A DNA stretch of 64,000 nt from a virus: positions 1 to 64,000 of the IMG/VR virus record IMGVR_UViG_3300037587_000516; one strand, written 5' to 3'. This document shows, in pieces, positions 6,362 through 13,235 of this stretch. A program made the translations under genes and the position numbers. The notes under the pieces were generated by a model. That model saw only the letters and a program-made list of their open reading frames with translations, had not been told where the DNA came from and did no database searches. The stretch's first letter is position 1. Each line of letters begins with the position of its first letter.

Positions 6362-6416
6362 TATAGGTTTGGTATATAAATGCAGTAGTGGGGCTCTGAG
6401 GAGCTAGGGAGATAGT
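6362..6416 (+). repeat. conserved leader element, copy B
   Basis: Second copy of the element at 2611-2668: TATATAAATGCAGTAG, GGCTCTGAGGAGCTAG and GATAGT before ATG. The ATG-CAG-stop frame is kept although the stop codon differs (TGA in copy A, TAG here). It precedes repeat-protein copy 4. Confidence 0.6.
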
Positions 6417-6812
6417 ATGAAAACAATTAGCTTAGATTATCATTGGAATAGGCCAGATAATTTCACAGGAATAGTTGAGGACTTTGATGGGAATAAATTT
6501 TGGTTTTTGAATGGCGAAGTACATAGACTTGACGGACCTGCTATTGAGTATGCTGATGGTACTAAGTCATGGTATTTGAAGGGAGCGTGGCATAGATTAG
6601 ATGGACCTGCTAGTGAATATGCTGATGGTAGTAAGTTTTGGTTTTTGAATGGTGAGATTATGTCAGAGGAAGCGCATTTTAAAAGAACGGCGTCTTCTAA
6701 ACAAACGGACCATGTTGTGTACTATAAAGAAATGTTATGTGTATTGACAACACCAGACAATATACTAAAAATAAAAGAAAGTCCTTGCATGTTGTACTTA
6801 GGCAAGTTATAA
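6417..6812 (+). CDS. WYLNG repeat protein, copy 4, with altered tail (131 aa)
   Basis: MKTIK-type with two units (EVHRLDGPAIEY, AWHRLDGPASEY). After MSEEAHFKRTA the usual YLRTTLGKLIF is replaced by about 45 residues with no family similarity, finishing in YLGKL. This suggests an insertion or recombination within the tail. It lies just after leader element copy B. Confidence 0.75.
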   Translation: MKTISLDYHWNRPDNFTGIVEDFDGNKFWFLNGEVHRLDGPAIEYADGTKSWYLKGAWHRLDGPASEYADGSKFWFLNGEIMSEEAHFKRTASSKQTDHVVYYKEMLCVLTTPDNILKIKESPCMLYLGKL

Positions 6813-6834
6813 TGTTTTAAACCGGGGGGATAGT

Positions 6835-7125
6835 ATGAATATAGTTATGATTATTTTAACAGCTATGTTGATAGTAGGATGTGGTAATAGTTCTATGTCA
6901 GTAGAGGATAGTGAGCATGTTGCATATGTGAGTATTGCCACGACGTGGCAGGAAATATGCGAGGATAGATTCAACAAATATGATTATCCTGATCTAGATG
7001 AGATGGACTATCAACAAGCAGAGTGCAGACGTAAATTTGCAAGTGGCGAGGAAGAGCTAGACATTCCAGAACTTCCAAATATGCCAGATATGTCAGACTT
7101 ACCAGACTTGCCAATACTAGAGTAG
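6835..7125 (+). CDS. putative lipoprotein (96 aa)
   Basis: Signal peptide of about 15 residues ending in the lipobox LIVGC (Cys16). The mature protein ends in a Pro-rich, acidic run with a repeating LP-D/N pattern (LPNMPDMSDLPDLP). GGGGGATAGT precedes the ATG. Phage lipoproteins often protect the infected cell from superinfection; here that is only an inference. Confidence 0.7.
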   Translation: MNIVMIILTAMLIVGCGNSSMSVEDSEHVAYVSIATTWQEICEDRFNKYDYPDLDEMDYQQAECRRKFASGEEELDIPELPNMPDMSDLPDLPILE

Positions 7126-7138
7126 TGGGCGGCATGTT

Positions 7139-7237
7139 ATGGGAATATTAGCCGTTTTATTTTACATTACAATATCGGTGGTTATTGTTCTAGGCATGTT
7201 ATTTATGGCTGCCACAAGTGACCACAGTAATTTTTAA
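7139..7237 (+). CDS. 32-residue membrane peptide
   Basis: One hydrophobic span covers most of the peptide (ILAVLFYITISVVIVLGMLF), with a short polar end. GGGCGG precedes it at modest distance. It sits between two lipoprotein genes. Confidence 0.45.
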   Translation: MGILAVLFYITISVVIVLGMLFMAATSDHSNF

Positions 7238-7251
7238 CAAAGGGATATATA

Positions 7252-7554
7252 GTGAAATTATTATTTACAGTGTTTGTGTTATTTGGTTTAGTTGGATGCA
7301 GTTCTTCAAATTCTGATTTTTTAAAGGAAAACGCAGCAAGTAGATGGGAAAAGCAGGGATTTAGTGTTGTTGATTACGAGGGATATGTGTTTGGGTTAGG
7401 ACTTCCTTTTATTTCATACGGAGGGGCAGCGGTTTGGTATAGACTTAAAAAGATTCCAGACAATGGAATAACATACTCAGGATATTTGCGAAGGTGGGGG
7501 GATGAAATTCATGTGTATGGTCCCTTTGCTACTGAGGCAATTTCCCCTAAATAA
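7252..7554 (+). CDS. putative lipoprotein (100 aa)
   Basis: GTG start with AAGGGA upstream. Signal peptide with lipobox LVGC (Cys16), then SSSNSDF. The mature part contains a glycine-rich YVFGLGLPFISYGGAAVWYRLKK region. Likely outer- or inner-membrane anchored facing the periplasm. Not assigned to a family. Confidence 0.7.
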   Translation: MKLLFTVFVLFGLVGCSSSNSDFLKENAASRWEKQGFSVVDYEGYVFGLGLPFISYGGAAVWYRLKKIPDNGITYSGYLRRWGDEIHVYGPFATEAISPK

Positions 7555-7588
7555 AATTTAAGAAATTGAAAAATTAAGAAAATAAAGC

Positions 7589-7615
7589 TAAAGTTTTTTG
7601 GACAGATGCCGATTA
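7589..7615 (+). promoter_or_regulatory. sigma-28 (FliA)-like promoter 5
   Basis: TAAAGTT at 7589-7595, 13 bases, CCGATTA at 7609-7615 with G before it, one mismatch to CCGATAA. AAAATAAAGC lies upstream as at sites 1 and 6. Confidence 0.65.
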
Positions 7616-7638
7616 GTATAGTAACAAAGGATGGTAGG

Positions 7639-8028
7639 ATGTTAGCAGATAGAAATATAGAAATAGCGCCGTTTGTGTTGGTTAATTTCCAGGCAGATTG
7701 CCCGGTCGTTGCAGCACAGACATTGAACGCATTGGGATTTGTTAGGTTCAAGAGAGTAAAGGGGTTTAATAAGAACAAAGAGACCGATTTATATTTTGTA
7801 GAGTTTAACGGACCGGAGCAGCTTCAAACTTTAATAGGGCTGGGCATGGATAACAAGCAGGGCAATTTTATTATCGGTGATTCAGAGCGAAAAGTTGAGC
7901 TATTTACAAATTATGATTCTAAAAATGAATTACTAGGAACATTAACAAACGTTCCTTTAAATATAGCCAAGGAAAATGAGTGGTATTTATTCGACGAGGT
8001 TAGTAATTCTTATTTTACAACATTATAA
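7639..8028 (+). CDS. hypothetical protein (129 aa)
   Basis: Not recognised. The frame is open from an ATG at 7606, but that codon lies inside the sigma-28-like -10 box. The ATG at 7639 has AAAGGA and AGG upstream and is preferred. The product is a mixed alpha/beta soluble protein (PFVLVNFQADCPVVAAQTLNALGF...). Followed by a lipoprotein gene. Confidence 0.65.
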   Translation: MLADRNIEIAPFVLVNFQADCPVVAAQTLNALGFVRFKRVKGFNKNKETDLYFVEFNGPEQLQTLIGLGMDNKQGNFIIGDSERKVELFTNYDSKNELLGTLTNVPLNIAKENEWYLFDEVSNSYFTTL

Positions 8029-8040
8029 AAGGGGCTTATT

Positions 8041-8511
8041 GTGACTAAAGTAATGACATTAATCTTATTTTCAGTATTGATGATTGGTTGCGGGACCAGT
8101 TCAGTGATTTACATTCCCGGCGAGCGTGGGGAAAATGGACTGAATGGAAACAGTGGGCACGATTCACTGATTAACTTTAGTGATATAGAGGGCGGCTTTG
8201 TGGTTGCAACGGGGATTGATTTGGATGATGATGGCATTTTGGCACAGACCGAAGTCATGTATCTAAATACTCTCTACAACGGTACTGCTGGCATTAATGG
8301 GACCAATGCAGAGCATGCTATTGATTTAATTATTGATCCGTGTGGCGACGGTAGGGGCATTGACGAGATTGTTTTGATAACCACTAATGGAGTACTAAGC
8401 TGGTATCATAACATCGGGCTAGTTTTATTAGGTGACGGCAATCATACTACTAACGACAGGCAACGTTGCAAGTTTAGTATTGTTAACGGTAGTTTCGTGG
8501 AGGTTGACTAA
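8041..8511 (+). CDS. putative lipoprotein with collagen-like segment (156 aa)
   Basis: GTG start after AAAGGGG. Lipobox MIGC (Cys17). Residues 26-40 (PGERGENGLNGNSGH) are a short Gly-x-y run. The following part (GIDLDDDGILAQTEV, then YNGTAGINGTN) resembles cell-surface domains of the DUF7151 kind, which pair a G-D-x-D-x-D-G-x-L calcium-like loop with Gly-rich linkers. Surface or periplasmic location inferred; a role in superinfection exclusion is possible. Confidence 0.65.
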   Translation: MTKVMTLILFSVLMIGCGTSSVIYIPGERGENGLNGNSGHDSLINFSDIEGGFVVATGIDLDDDGILAQTEVMYLNTLYNGTAGINGTNAEHAIDLIIDPCGDGRGIDEIVLITTNGVLSWYHNIGLVLLGDGNHTTNDRQRCKFSIVNGSFVEVD

Positions 8512-8702
8512 TGTATGAATTAAATGGTTTAGCTAATATAGATATGATTTTAAAGATGACCGATGATTCGGACATAAGTCCAGAACTAAAAAAGAAAATA
8601 CAAGAGCAAGTTGATTTGTCAATTATATATTTTCGGACATTACAAACAGATAGTTCTATAAAATGGCATGAAATTATTGCTAAGTCAAGGGAATCTAAGT
8701 GA
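8511..8702 (+). CDS. hypothetical protein (63 aa)
   Basis: Its ATG overlaps the previous TAA by one base. Soluble, mainly helical, charged C terminus. Function unknown. Its end overlaps the start of repeat-protein copy 5. Confidence 0.55.
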   Translation: MYELNGLANIDMILKMTDDSDISPELKKKIQEQVDLSIIYFRTLQTDSSIKWHEIIAKSRESK

Positions 8703-8968
8703 AAACAATAAAGATAAAGGACAGTGATCATATACCATATAACTTTACAGGAATTGTTGAGTTTGACGGCGGCACTGTAGTTTGGTATTTGAAGGGAGCG
8801 TGGCATAGATTAGATGGACCTGCTTTTGAATATCCTGAGGGCCGTAAGGCTTGGTATTTGAATGATGAGTATATGACAGAAGAAGAACATGCTAAAAAGA
8901 CAGCCTACCGTAGAACTACATTAGGCAAGCTTATTTTTAACAATAAATCAAATTCTATTGGGGGGTAA
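8699..8968 (+). CDS. WYLNG repeat protein, copy 5 (89 aa)
   Basis: MKTIK-type, GTG start overlapping the previous stop by 4 bases. One unit (AWHRLDGPAFEY). Tail TAYRRTTLGKLIFN then NKSNSIGG replaces EHFKLEE, but a GGGGGG run still supplies a ribosome-binding site for the next gene. Confidence 0.75.
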   Translation: MKTIKIKDSDHIPYNFTGIVEFDGGTVVWYLKGAWHRLDGPAFEYPEGRKAWYLNDEYMTEEEHAKKTAYRRTTLGKLIFNNKSNSIGG

Positions 8969-8970
8969 CT

Positions 8971-9348
8971 ATGTTTAAAATTGGCGATATTATTACAGGT
9001 AACGGTAGCAGCAGATACGCTATAACTACCGATCAAGGCACATATAGAATTATTACAGAGCCCGACATTAGTGGAAGTTGTGAAATAAAGATAGTTACTC
9101 ATATGACAGATGGGACAGACAGGGAACACTATTCTGTTAACCTTAGTCACTTTATTTTGGTTAAAACAAAGCTTTCAACACTAATTAAGCGCATTGATCT
9201 AGGCAGAAAAGCAATGAGGGATTTAATAGAACATTATAATGATGATACTATAATTAAAGAGTCCGGTAGTTCTGTGGAATATAAACCGAAAGCATTCTTT
9301 CCAGATAACATAGAGGCAGATATTGAAATCATAACGGAAGGCGAATAA
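8971..9348 (+). CDS. SH3-like protein with TLIKR domain (125 aa)
   Basis: One of three paralogues (with 9927 and 13236). An N-terminal small beta-barrel-like part starts FKIGDIITGNGSS; after residue 65 comes LSTLIKRIDLGRKAMRDLIEHY, shared with the others. Function unknown; the N terminus resembles KOW/SH3-type domains that bind RNA or protein. Confidence 0.6.
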   Translation: MFKIGDIITGNGSSRYAITTDQGTYRIITEPDISGSCEIKIVTHMTDGTDREHYSVNLSHFILVKTKLSTLIKRIDLGRKAMRDLIEHYNDDTIIKESGSSVEYKPKAFFPDNIEADIEIITEGE

Positions 9349-9516
9349 ATGTTTTATGTAGCAGAAACAAAATTGGAATGGTTAGCTTTAGTTATAGAAA
9401 ACAGCTACCACTATGGTAGTGATATGGACAAGCAAATAGCTAGACTGTGGTCTCAGTATTTTAATGAAATGGACCCGGCGCTAGGACTTGAAGAAACTTA
9501 TTTTTTAGACAAATAA
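9349..9516 (+). CDS. hypothetical protein (55 aa)
   Basis: ATG immediately after the previous TAA; GGAAGGCG provides the ribosome-binding site. Acidic, helical, soluble. Not recognised. Confidence 0.55.
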   Translation: MFYVAETKLEWLALVIENSYHYGSDMDKQIARLWSQYFNEMDPALGLEETYFLDK

Positions 9517-9519
9517 AGC

Positions 9520-9546
9520 TAAAGTTTCCCCGCAATACTCCGATAA
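9520..9546 (+). promoter_or_regulatory. sigma-28 (FliA)-like promoter 6
   Basis: TAAAGTT at 9520-9526, 13 bases, CCGATAA at 9540-9546. The base before CCGATAA is T rather than G. It begins 4 bases after the stop of the preceding gene and lies 23 bases before the gene at 9569. Confidence 0.7.
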
Positions 9547-9568
9547 GTTTAATATAGGGGGAATAGAA

Positions 9569-9802
9569 ATGATGGACGTAGAAGGAATATACAAAATATT
9601 TATGCCTAACAAATTTGATTGTTACATATACTTGAGATTTAGGAAGGCACCGGTAAAGTTGTATTGCGCCGATGGAAAAGTTGAGATTTTCCTTGACTGG
9701 TTCCTTAGATCATGCGATGGTATGACAAGAGATGATCACAAATTGGCATACTTAAGTGGAAGTGAAGATACGCAAATAATTAACTTAGAGGAAGTAGCAT
9801 GA
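9569..9802 (+). CDS. hypothetical protein (77 aa)
   Basis: Two adjacent ATGs after AGGGGGAATAGAA. Mixed alpha/beta, with KFDCYIYLRFRKAPVKLYCADG. Unknown. It is the first gene after sigma-28-like promoter 6. Confidence 0.6.
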   Translation: MMDVEGIYKIFMPNKFDCYIYLRFRKAPVKLYCADGKVEIFLDWFLRSCDGMTRDDHKLAYLSGSEDTQIINLEEVA

Positions 9803-9930
9803 CAAAGAATGACTTTATATCTATTATCATAATAGGGTTTATATTTGCTTTAGTATTTAGTTCATTGCCCGATTCTAAAATCAGTTGGTTGAAACAAATT
9901 CATCCGAATTTAAAAGTGGGGGAAAAATGA
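9799..9930 (+). CDS. 43-residue membrane protein
   Basis: Overlaps the genes on both sides by 4 bases. One span (FISIIIIGFIFALVFSSL), then a short tail IHPNLKVGEK. Too short for a family call. Confidence 0.5.
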   Translation: MTKNDFISIIIIGFIFALVFSSLPDSKISWLKQIHPNLKVGEK

Positions 9931-10289
9931 CATTTAAAGTTGGAGATATTGTAGAGTGTGTTGAAAATGAAGATAGGTTTGTTCGTATAGGGGCGATTGG
10001 TAAAGTTACGTCGGTTGACTCGAGAGGAGTACACTGTCTGTGGACCAGTGGCGATTTTCTCGAAGCATCAAACAATGTGTGGCACATTGAATCGCATAGA
10101 GTCAAACTATTGGCACCAAAGCTTGAAACGTTAATTAAGCGGGCGAATATGGGCGCAAAGGCAGTAGATCAAATACTAAAATATTACCCAAATAGGGTAG
10201 AGACGTATGACGAAAGTCAGGACATGTGCCCTATTTCAATAGAATTTCAGTATTCTGAAGGCGAGGAGGTTTTTTCAATAAAAGAATAA
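9927..10289 (+). CDS. SH3-like protein with TLIKR domain (120 aa)
   Basis: ATG at 9927 chosen because GGGGGAAAA precedes it and it overlaps the previous stop as ATGA. FKVGDIVECVENED and IGAIGKVTSVD are typical turns of a small SH3/KOW barrel. Then LETLIKRANMGAKAVDQILKYYP, close to 13236 (TLIKRANLGLKAM...). It lies directly upstream of the ubiquitin-like operon, which ends with its paralogue. Confidence 0.65.
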   Translation: MTFKVGDIVECVENEDRFVRIGAIGKVTSVDSRGVHCLWTSGDFLEASNNVWHIESHRVKLLAPKLETLIKRANMGAKAVDQILKYYPNRVETYDESQDMCPISIEFQYSEGEEVFSIKE

Positions 10290-10294
10290 AAAGC

Positions 10295-10323
10295 TTGCAA
10301 TTTAAAATAAAGCATGAGATAAT
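10295..10323 (+). promoter_or_regulatory. sigma-70-like promoter of the ubiquitin-like operon
   Basis: TTGCAA at 10295-10300, a 17-base spacer, GATAAT at 10318-10323. It lies 47 bases before the Ubl start, with AAAAGGAATAAATA as ribosome-binding leader. Confidence 0.6.
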
Positions 10324-10369
10324 ATAAACTAAGTAATAACAACCAAACCAATAACAAAAGGAATAAATA

Positions 10370-10567
10370 ATGGCAAAAGTAATTGTAAAAGTACTAGGAA
10401 GCGCACCAAGAGAAATTGATGCAGATTCAGTAGGTGAGTTGAAGTCTGAGTTGGGACTTGATTCTTATTCGGCAAGTGTTAACGGAGATCCTGCCGATAG
10501 CAGCACAGAGCTATCCGAAGGTCAGTTAGTGACATTCGCGCCTAGCGTAAAAGGCGGCGCTAACTAA
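10370..10567 (+). CDS. ubiquitin-like / ThiS-MoaD-like protein (Ubl, 65 aa)
   Basis: Seen: 65 residues with strands KVIVKVLGS and EIDADSV, a helix VGELKSELGL, then SASVNGDPADSSTEL and EGQLVTFAPSVKGGAN. This order, with a hydrophilic helix after strand 2 and a G-x-x-V/L-x-F final strand, is typical of the beta-grasp fold of ThiS, MoaD and prokaryotic Ub-like proteins. Gly62-Gly63 are followed by Ala-Asn, so processing would be needed to expose a diglycine end. Known: such proteins are activated by E1 enzymes at a C-terminal Gly-Gly. Inferred: this is the modifier of the operon, with the JAB protein as the processing enzyme. Sulfur carriage is the alternative. Confidence 0.75.
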   Translation: MAKVIVKVLGSAPREIDADSVGELKSELGLDSYSASVNGDPADSSTELSEGQLVTFAPSVKGGAN

Positions 10568-10589
10568 CAGAGCCGAAATTATTTTGTGG

Positions 10590-10607
10590 GGGGATAATTC
10601 TATCCCC
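10590..10607 (+). terminator. hairpin between Ubl and E2-like genes
   Basis: Perfect 7-bp stem GGGGATA/TATCCCC with a 4-base ATTC loop, followed by TTAAATTTT. The T run is broken, so partial termination or an mRNA-stabilising hairpin is more likely than a full terminator. Either would make Ubl more abundant than the enzymes downstream. Confidence 0.55.
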
Positions 10608-10633
10608 TTAAATTTTAACATCGTGGGGATGAT

Positions 10634-11734
10634 ATGAATGAGTCAGATAATTCTGCAATCGCAGAAAATAGCGAGGTTTTCTTACCTCAGATAATCAAGA
10701 GCGGGTTTGATATGTTTAAGTCCCTTGATGCCAAAATTCGATTAGAGCAAATTAATAAAATTACATATATTGATACCATCTCTAGACAACTAGATCAAGA
10801 TGTTAGTAGTGTAAACTTATTTGAGCTATTTCCAAATAAAGATAGACTGTTTACTTGTAACGAAAGTGAAATAAACAAGATACTGGTTAACTTTACTCCA
10901 GAAACAAAAACAGTAGTGAGAGAGTTACAAAAACTATCATTAACACAAAAAGAAAATATAAAAAAGGCATCCAATTTTTGGAACAAAGACTTTAGAACAA
11001 GAACAGTTCACACAATGGACCGTTGTAATATGGACATTAGAGACCTTACTAGCAGAGTAAATGCTTTGGTAGTAGAACGAAATAAACAGCACCATATACT
11101 AGAGCAATTATCAGATAATGACGGCTCACTTCTAACTAAACAAATTGAAGAAATACTAGAGACAAAAAAATATAAGCTTGCTAGAATAGACGACAGCAAG
11201 ATAGTATTTGAACTACTAGATGACGTGATAAACACGTTTAAAAATACTCGTGCTGGGATTGATTTGCGAGTGAATCTAGGGACATTTACTATTACAGTTA
11301 AATGGGACGGTATGTATTCCGAATTGTCTGGTTTGTCCAATAATACGTGCGTCGGAAGTTTTGTCCATCCTCACTATGATAGACATCCTTGTTTGGGAAA
11401 TTTACAGGAAATTATGCAGGAGGCGCAGAAAGATAAGAACTTAGTGAAAATTATGGAAATTAATGAAACGCTATTGTTAAATTACAATGATGGGAATCCG
11501 TATAAGCCACTAGCAGCCTTCGCAGCACAAAGTAAACAGGTCCAGCCGAATGGTGAGGTTCTTAAGATTGAGGAAGCAGAGCGATGTAGTGAATATGGTC
11601 CAGGCGACTATTATAATTTCGAGTGTGGTGAATGTGGCTATGAGAATGAAATTCAATTTGACGGAGATGGCTATTACGAAGGTAGTTGTGGTGAATGTGA
11701 TGATTATTTTGATCTAGCAGCAAGTGATTTATAG
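10634..11734 (+). CDS. E2-like (UBC-fold) protein with C-terminal zinc ribbon (366 aa)
   Basis: Seen: a helical N-terminal half to about residue 200, then a strand-rich part (IDLRVNLGTFTITVKWDG) leading to HPH at 245-247 and PCLGNL with Cys253, and a helical stretch ending LLLNYNDGNPYKP. The HPx...CL order and the N-x-x-x-P after a helix match E2 enzymes, in which HPN precedes the catalytic Cys by about 8 residues; here the gap is 6 and Asn is His. The end has C-x2-C-x17-C-x2-C (Cys331, 334, 352, 355), a zinc ribbon. Known: prokaryotic E2 families lacking the HPN Asn occur beside Ubl, JAB and E1 genes. Inferred: the thioester carrier, possibly with the ribbon choosing targets. The fold call is by eye. 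Confidence 0.65.
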   Translation: MNESDNSAIAENSEVFLPQIIKSGFDMFKSLDAKIRLEQINKITYIDTISRQLDQDVSSVNLFELFPNKDRLFTCNESEINKILVNFTPETKTVVRELQKLSLTQKENIKKASNFWNKDFRTRTVHTMDRCNMDIRDLTSRVNALVVERNKQHHILEQLSDNDGSLLTKQIEEILETKKYKLARIDDSKIVFELLDDVINTFKNTRAGIDLRVNLGTFTITVKWDGMYSELSGLSNNTCVGSFVHPHYDRHPCLGNLQEIMQEAQKDKNLVKIMEINETLLLNYNDGNPYKPLAAFAAQSKQVQPNGEVLKIEEAERCSEYGPGDYYNFECGECGYENEIQFDGDGYYEGSCGECDDYFDLAASDL

Positions 11735-11745
11735 GGGGTTATGTT

Positions 11746-12564
11746 ATGGATAAAATTATATTAGGTAGAGAAGTATATGATCAAATTATGTATTACGTTA
11801 ACAAAACTAATTTTGAGATTAGTGGGCTAGGCGCTGTTGAAATTATTGATGGCTTTCCCGTTGTAACAAAGGTTTACTTATTAGATCAAGAAAATAGCGC
11901 GGCAGAAACTGAAATGGACGGCGAGGCAATTACTAAGCTAATGTATGAGCACCATATATCAGGACATCCGGGGGAATTAAAGTTCTGGTGGCACAGTCAT
12001 GTGAATATGTCAGTATTCTGGTCTACTACGGACATGACGACAATTGGTGAGCTAACAGAAAATGGCTGGTTCATTCACGGGGTATTTAATAAAGATTATG
12101 ATTACAAGTTTGCATATACTACTAATGACCCATGTCCAATTATGGTCGACGATATTGAAATGGAAATTGACGAAAATTTGGTTAACTCGTCGATACTCAG
12201 TATATTAGGGGATCTTGCTGTTGAAAATAAAAAACTAGAGGGCGAGTATGATAGTGAATTTGCGGCTAAGGTTACTATAAAAACCTATGTGCCCACCGTT
12301 ACTGACTATTCAAACTTCTACCCTAAGCATAGCGGGGCTACTACTTACACTCCAGACTGGAATAAGGAGATTTTAACATCAGGACAGGATTTGTATGATC
12401 CAGACGAGGTTAAATCAACGGGAGCATTTACGGAAGCGGGGTTTAGGGAACTGTGTGCCGCAGGGTATAGCGATGAAGAGATTCGGTTTTATAATGCGCA
12501 AGATGCATTTTGTTTGGACGAAGTTAATGAACTAGAGATGGCAAGTTGGGTGAATAATACATGA
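11746..12564 (+). CDS. JAB/JAMM-domain metallo-isopeptidase (272 aa)
   Basis: Complete JAMM signature: Glu24 in EISGLG, then His83-x-His85, seven residues, Ser93-x2-Asp96 (HSHVNMSVFWSTTD). The domain spans about residues 1-140. The rest (141-272) is an acidic extension without a recognised fold. Known: JAMM enzymes remove Ub or Ubl from targets or trim Ubl precursors. Inferred: it cleaves the Ala-Asn from the 10370 product and/or deconjugates it. GGGGG lies before the ATG. Overlaps the E1-like start by 4 bases, so the two are co-translated. Confidence 0.88.
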   Translation: MDKIILGREVYDQIMYYVNKTNFEISGLGAVEIIDGFPVVTKVYLLDQENSAAETEMDGEAITKLMYEHHISGHPGELKFWWHSHVNMSVFWSTTDMTTIGELTENGWFIHGVFNKDYDYKFAYTTNDPCPIMVDDIEMEIDENLVNSSILSILGDLAVENKKLEGEYDSEFAAKVTIKTYVPTVTDYSNFYPKHSGATTYTPDWNKEILTSGQDLYDPDEVKSTGAFTEAGFRELCAAGYSDEEIRFYNAQDAFCLDEVNELEMASWVNNT

Positions 12565-13226
12565 AAAATATATTTGGGGACCACGAGCATTTAGTGAGGC
12601 AATTAGACTTAATCCCATTGGATTGTCTAGATAAGAAGATTAACATAATTGGGGCTGGAGCAATTGGAAGTTTCACGGCGCTAAGCTTAGCCAAAATGGG
12701 GTTTAAGGATATTACAGTATTTGATGATGATACTATAGATGTTGTCAATCTTAACTGTCAATTCTTTAGGCATACTGACATTGGAAAGCCTAAAGTTGTA
12801 GCATTGCAAGAATTAATCCATGACTTTACTGGAATTACCATTGAAATAGTTAATGATAGGTGGACCGGAGCTAAGTTAAATGGCATAGTTATTGCCGCAG
12901 TAGATAGTATGGCTGTTAGAAAACAGATCTTTGAAACGCATTATAAAAACGGGTTTCAGACTGATTTAGTGATAGATCCTAGGATGGGAGCAGAAGTGGC
13001 TCTATTAGCCTCATACAAGCCTTTAAGTATAGAGGAAGGGCAAACGTATAGCAAGACTCTATATAGCGACGAGGATGCCGTACAAGAGCCCTGCACCGCC
13101 AAAAGCTCTATGTATTGCTGTCTAAGTCTATCGGGCATGGTTTGTTCAATGGTTAAGGCGTTTGTAACTGGCAATGAGTTTCCTAGGTGGAAAACCTATG
13201 ACATTGCTAAATTTGACATGGTATAG
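12561..13226 (+). CDS. E1-like ThiF/MoeB-family adenylyltransferase (221 aa)
   Basis: Rossmann ATP-binding motif GAGAIGS (31-37), acidic pair in VFDDDTID, N63, R70 and K76 in the NLNCQFFRHTDIGKPK stretch, and Asp115 after IVIAAVDS. All are expected for ThiF/MoeB/UBA adenylation. Cys178 in QEPCTAKSSMY is a candidate active-site Cys; several further Cys follow. At 221 residues it is minimal, lacking a separate Cys domain or ubiquitin-fold domain. Inferred: activates the Ubl C terminus and passes it to the E2-like protein. The same fold also serves thiamine and molybdopterin synthesis, but none of those genes is nearby. Confidence 0.85.
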   Translation: MKNIFGDHEHLVRQLDLIPLDCLDKKINIIGAGAIGSFTALSLAKMGFKDITVFDDDTIDVVNLNCQFFRHTDIGKPKVVALQELIHDFTGITIEIVNDRWTGAKLNGIVIAAVDSMAVRKQIFETHYKNGFQTDLVIDPRMGAEVALLASYKPLSIEEGQTYSKTLYSDEDAVQEPCTAKSSMYCCLSLSGMVCSMVKAFVTGNEFPRWKTYDIAKFDMV

Positions 13227-13235
13227 GGGGTTAGT

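Noticed and set aside
7606-7638. Upstream ATG for the 7639 gene
   Set aside because: It lies within the sigma-28-like -10 box, and the ATG at 7639 has a proper AGGA/AGG ribosome-binding sequence.
12561-13226. Thiamine or molybdopterin synthesis enzyme
   Set aside because: The ThiF-like domain alone would permit it, but no other thiamine or molybdopterin gene is present, while a JAB protease and an E2-like protein are adjacent.
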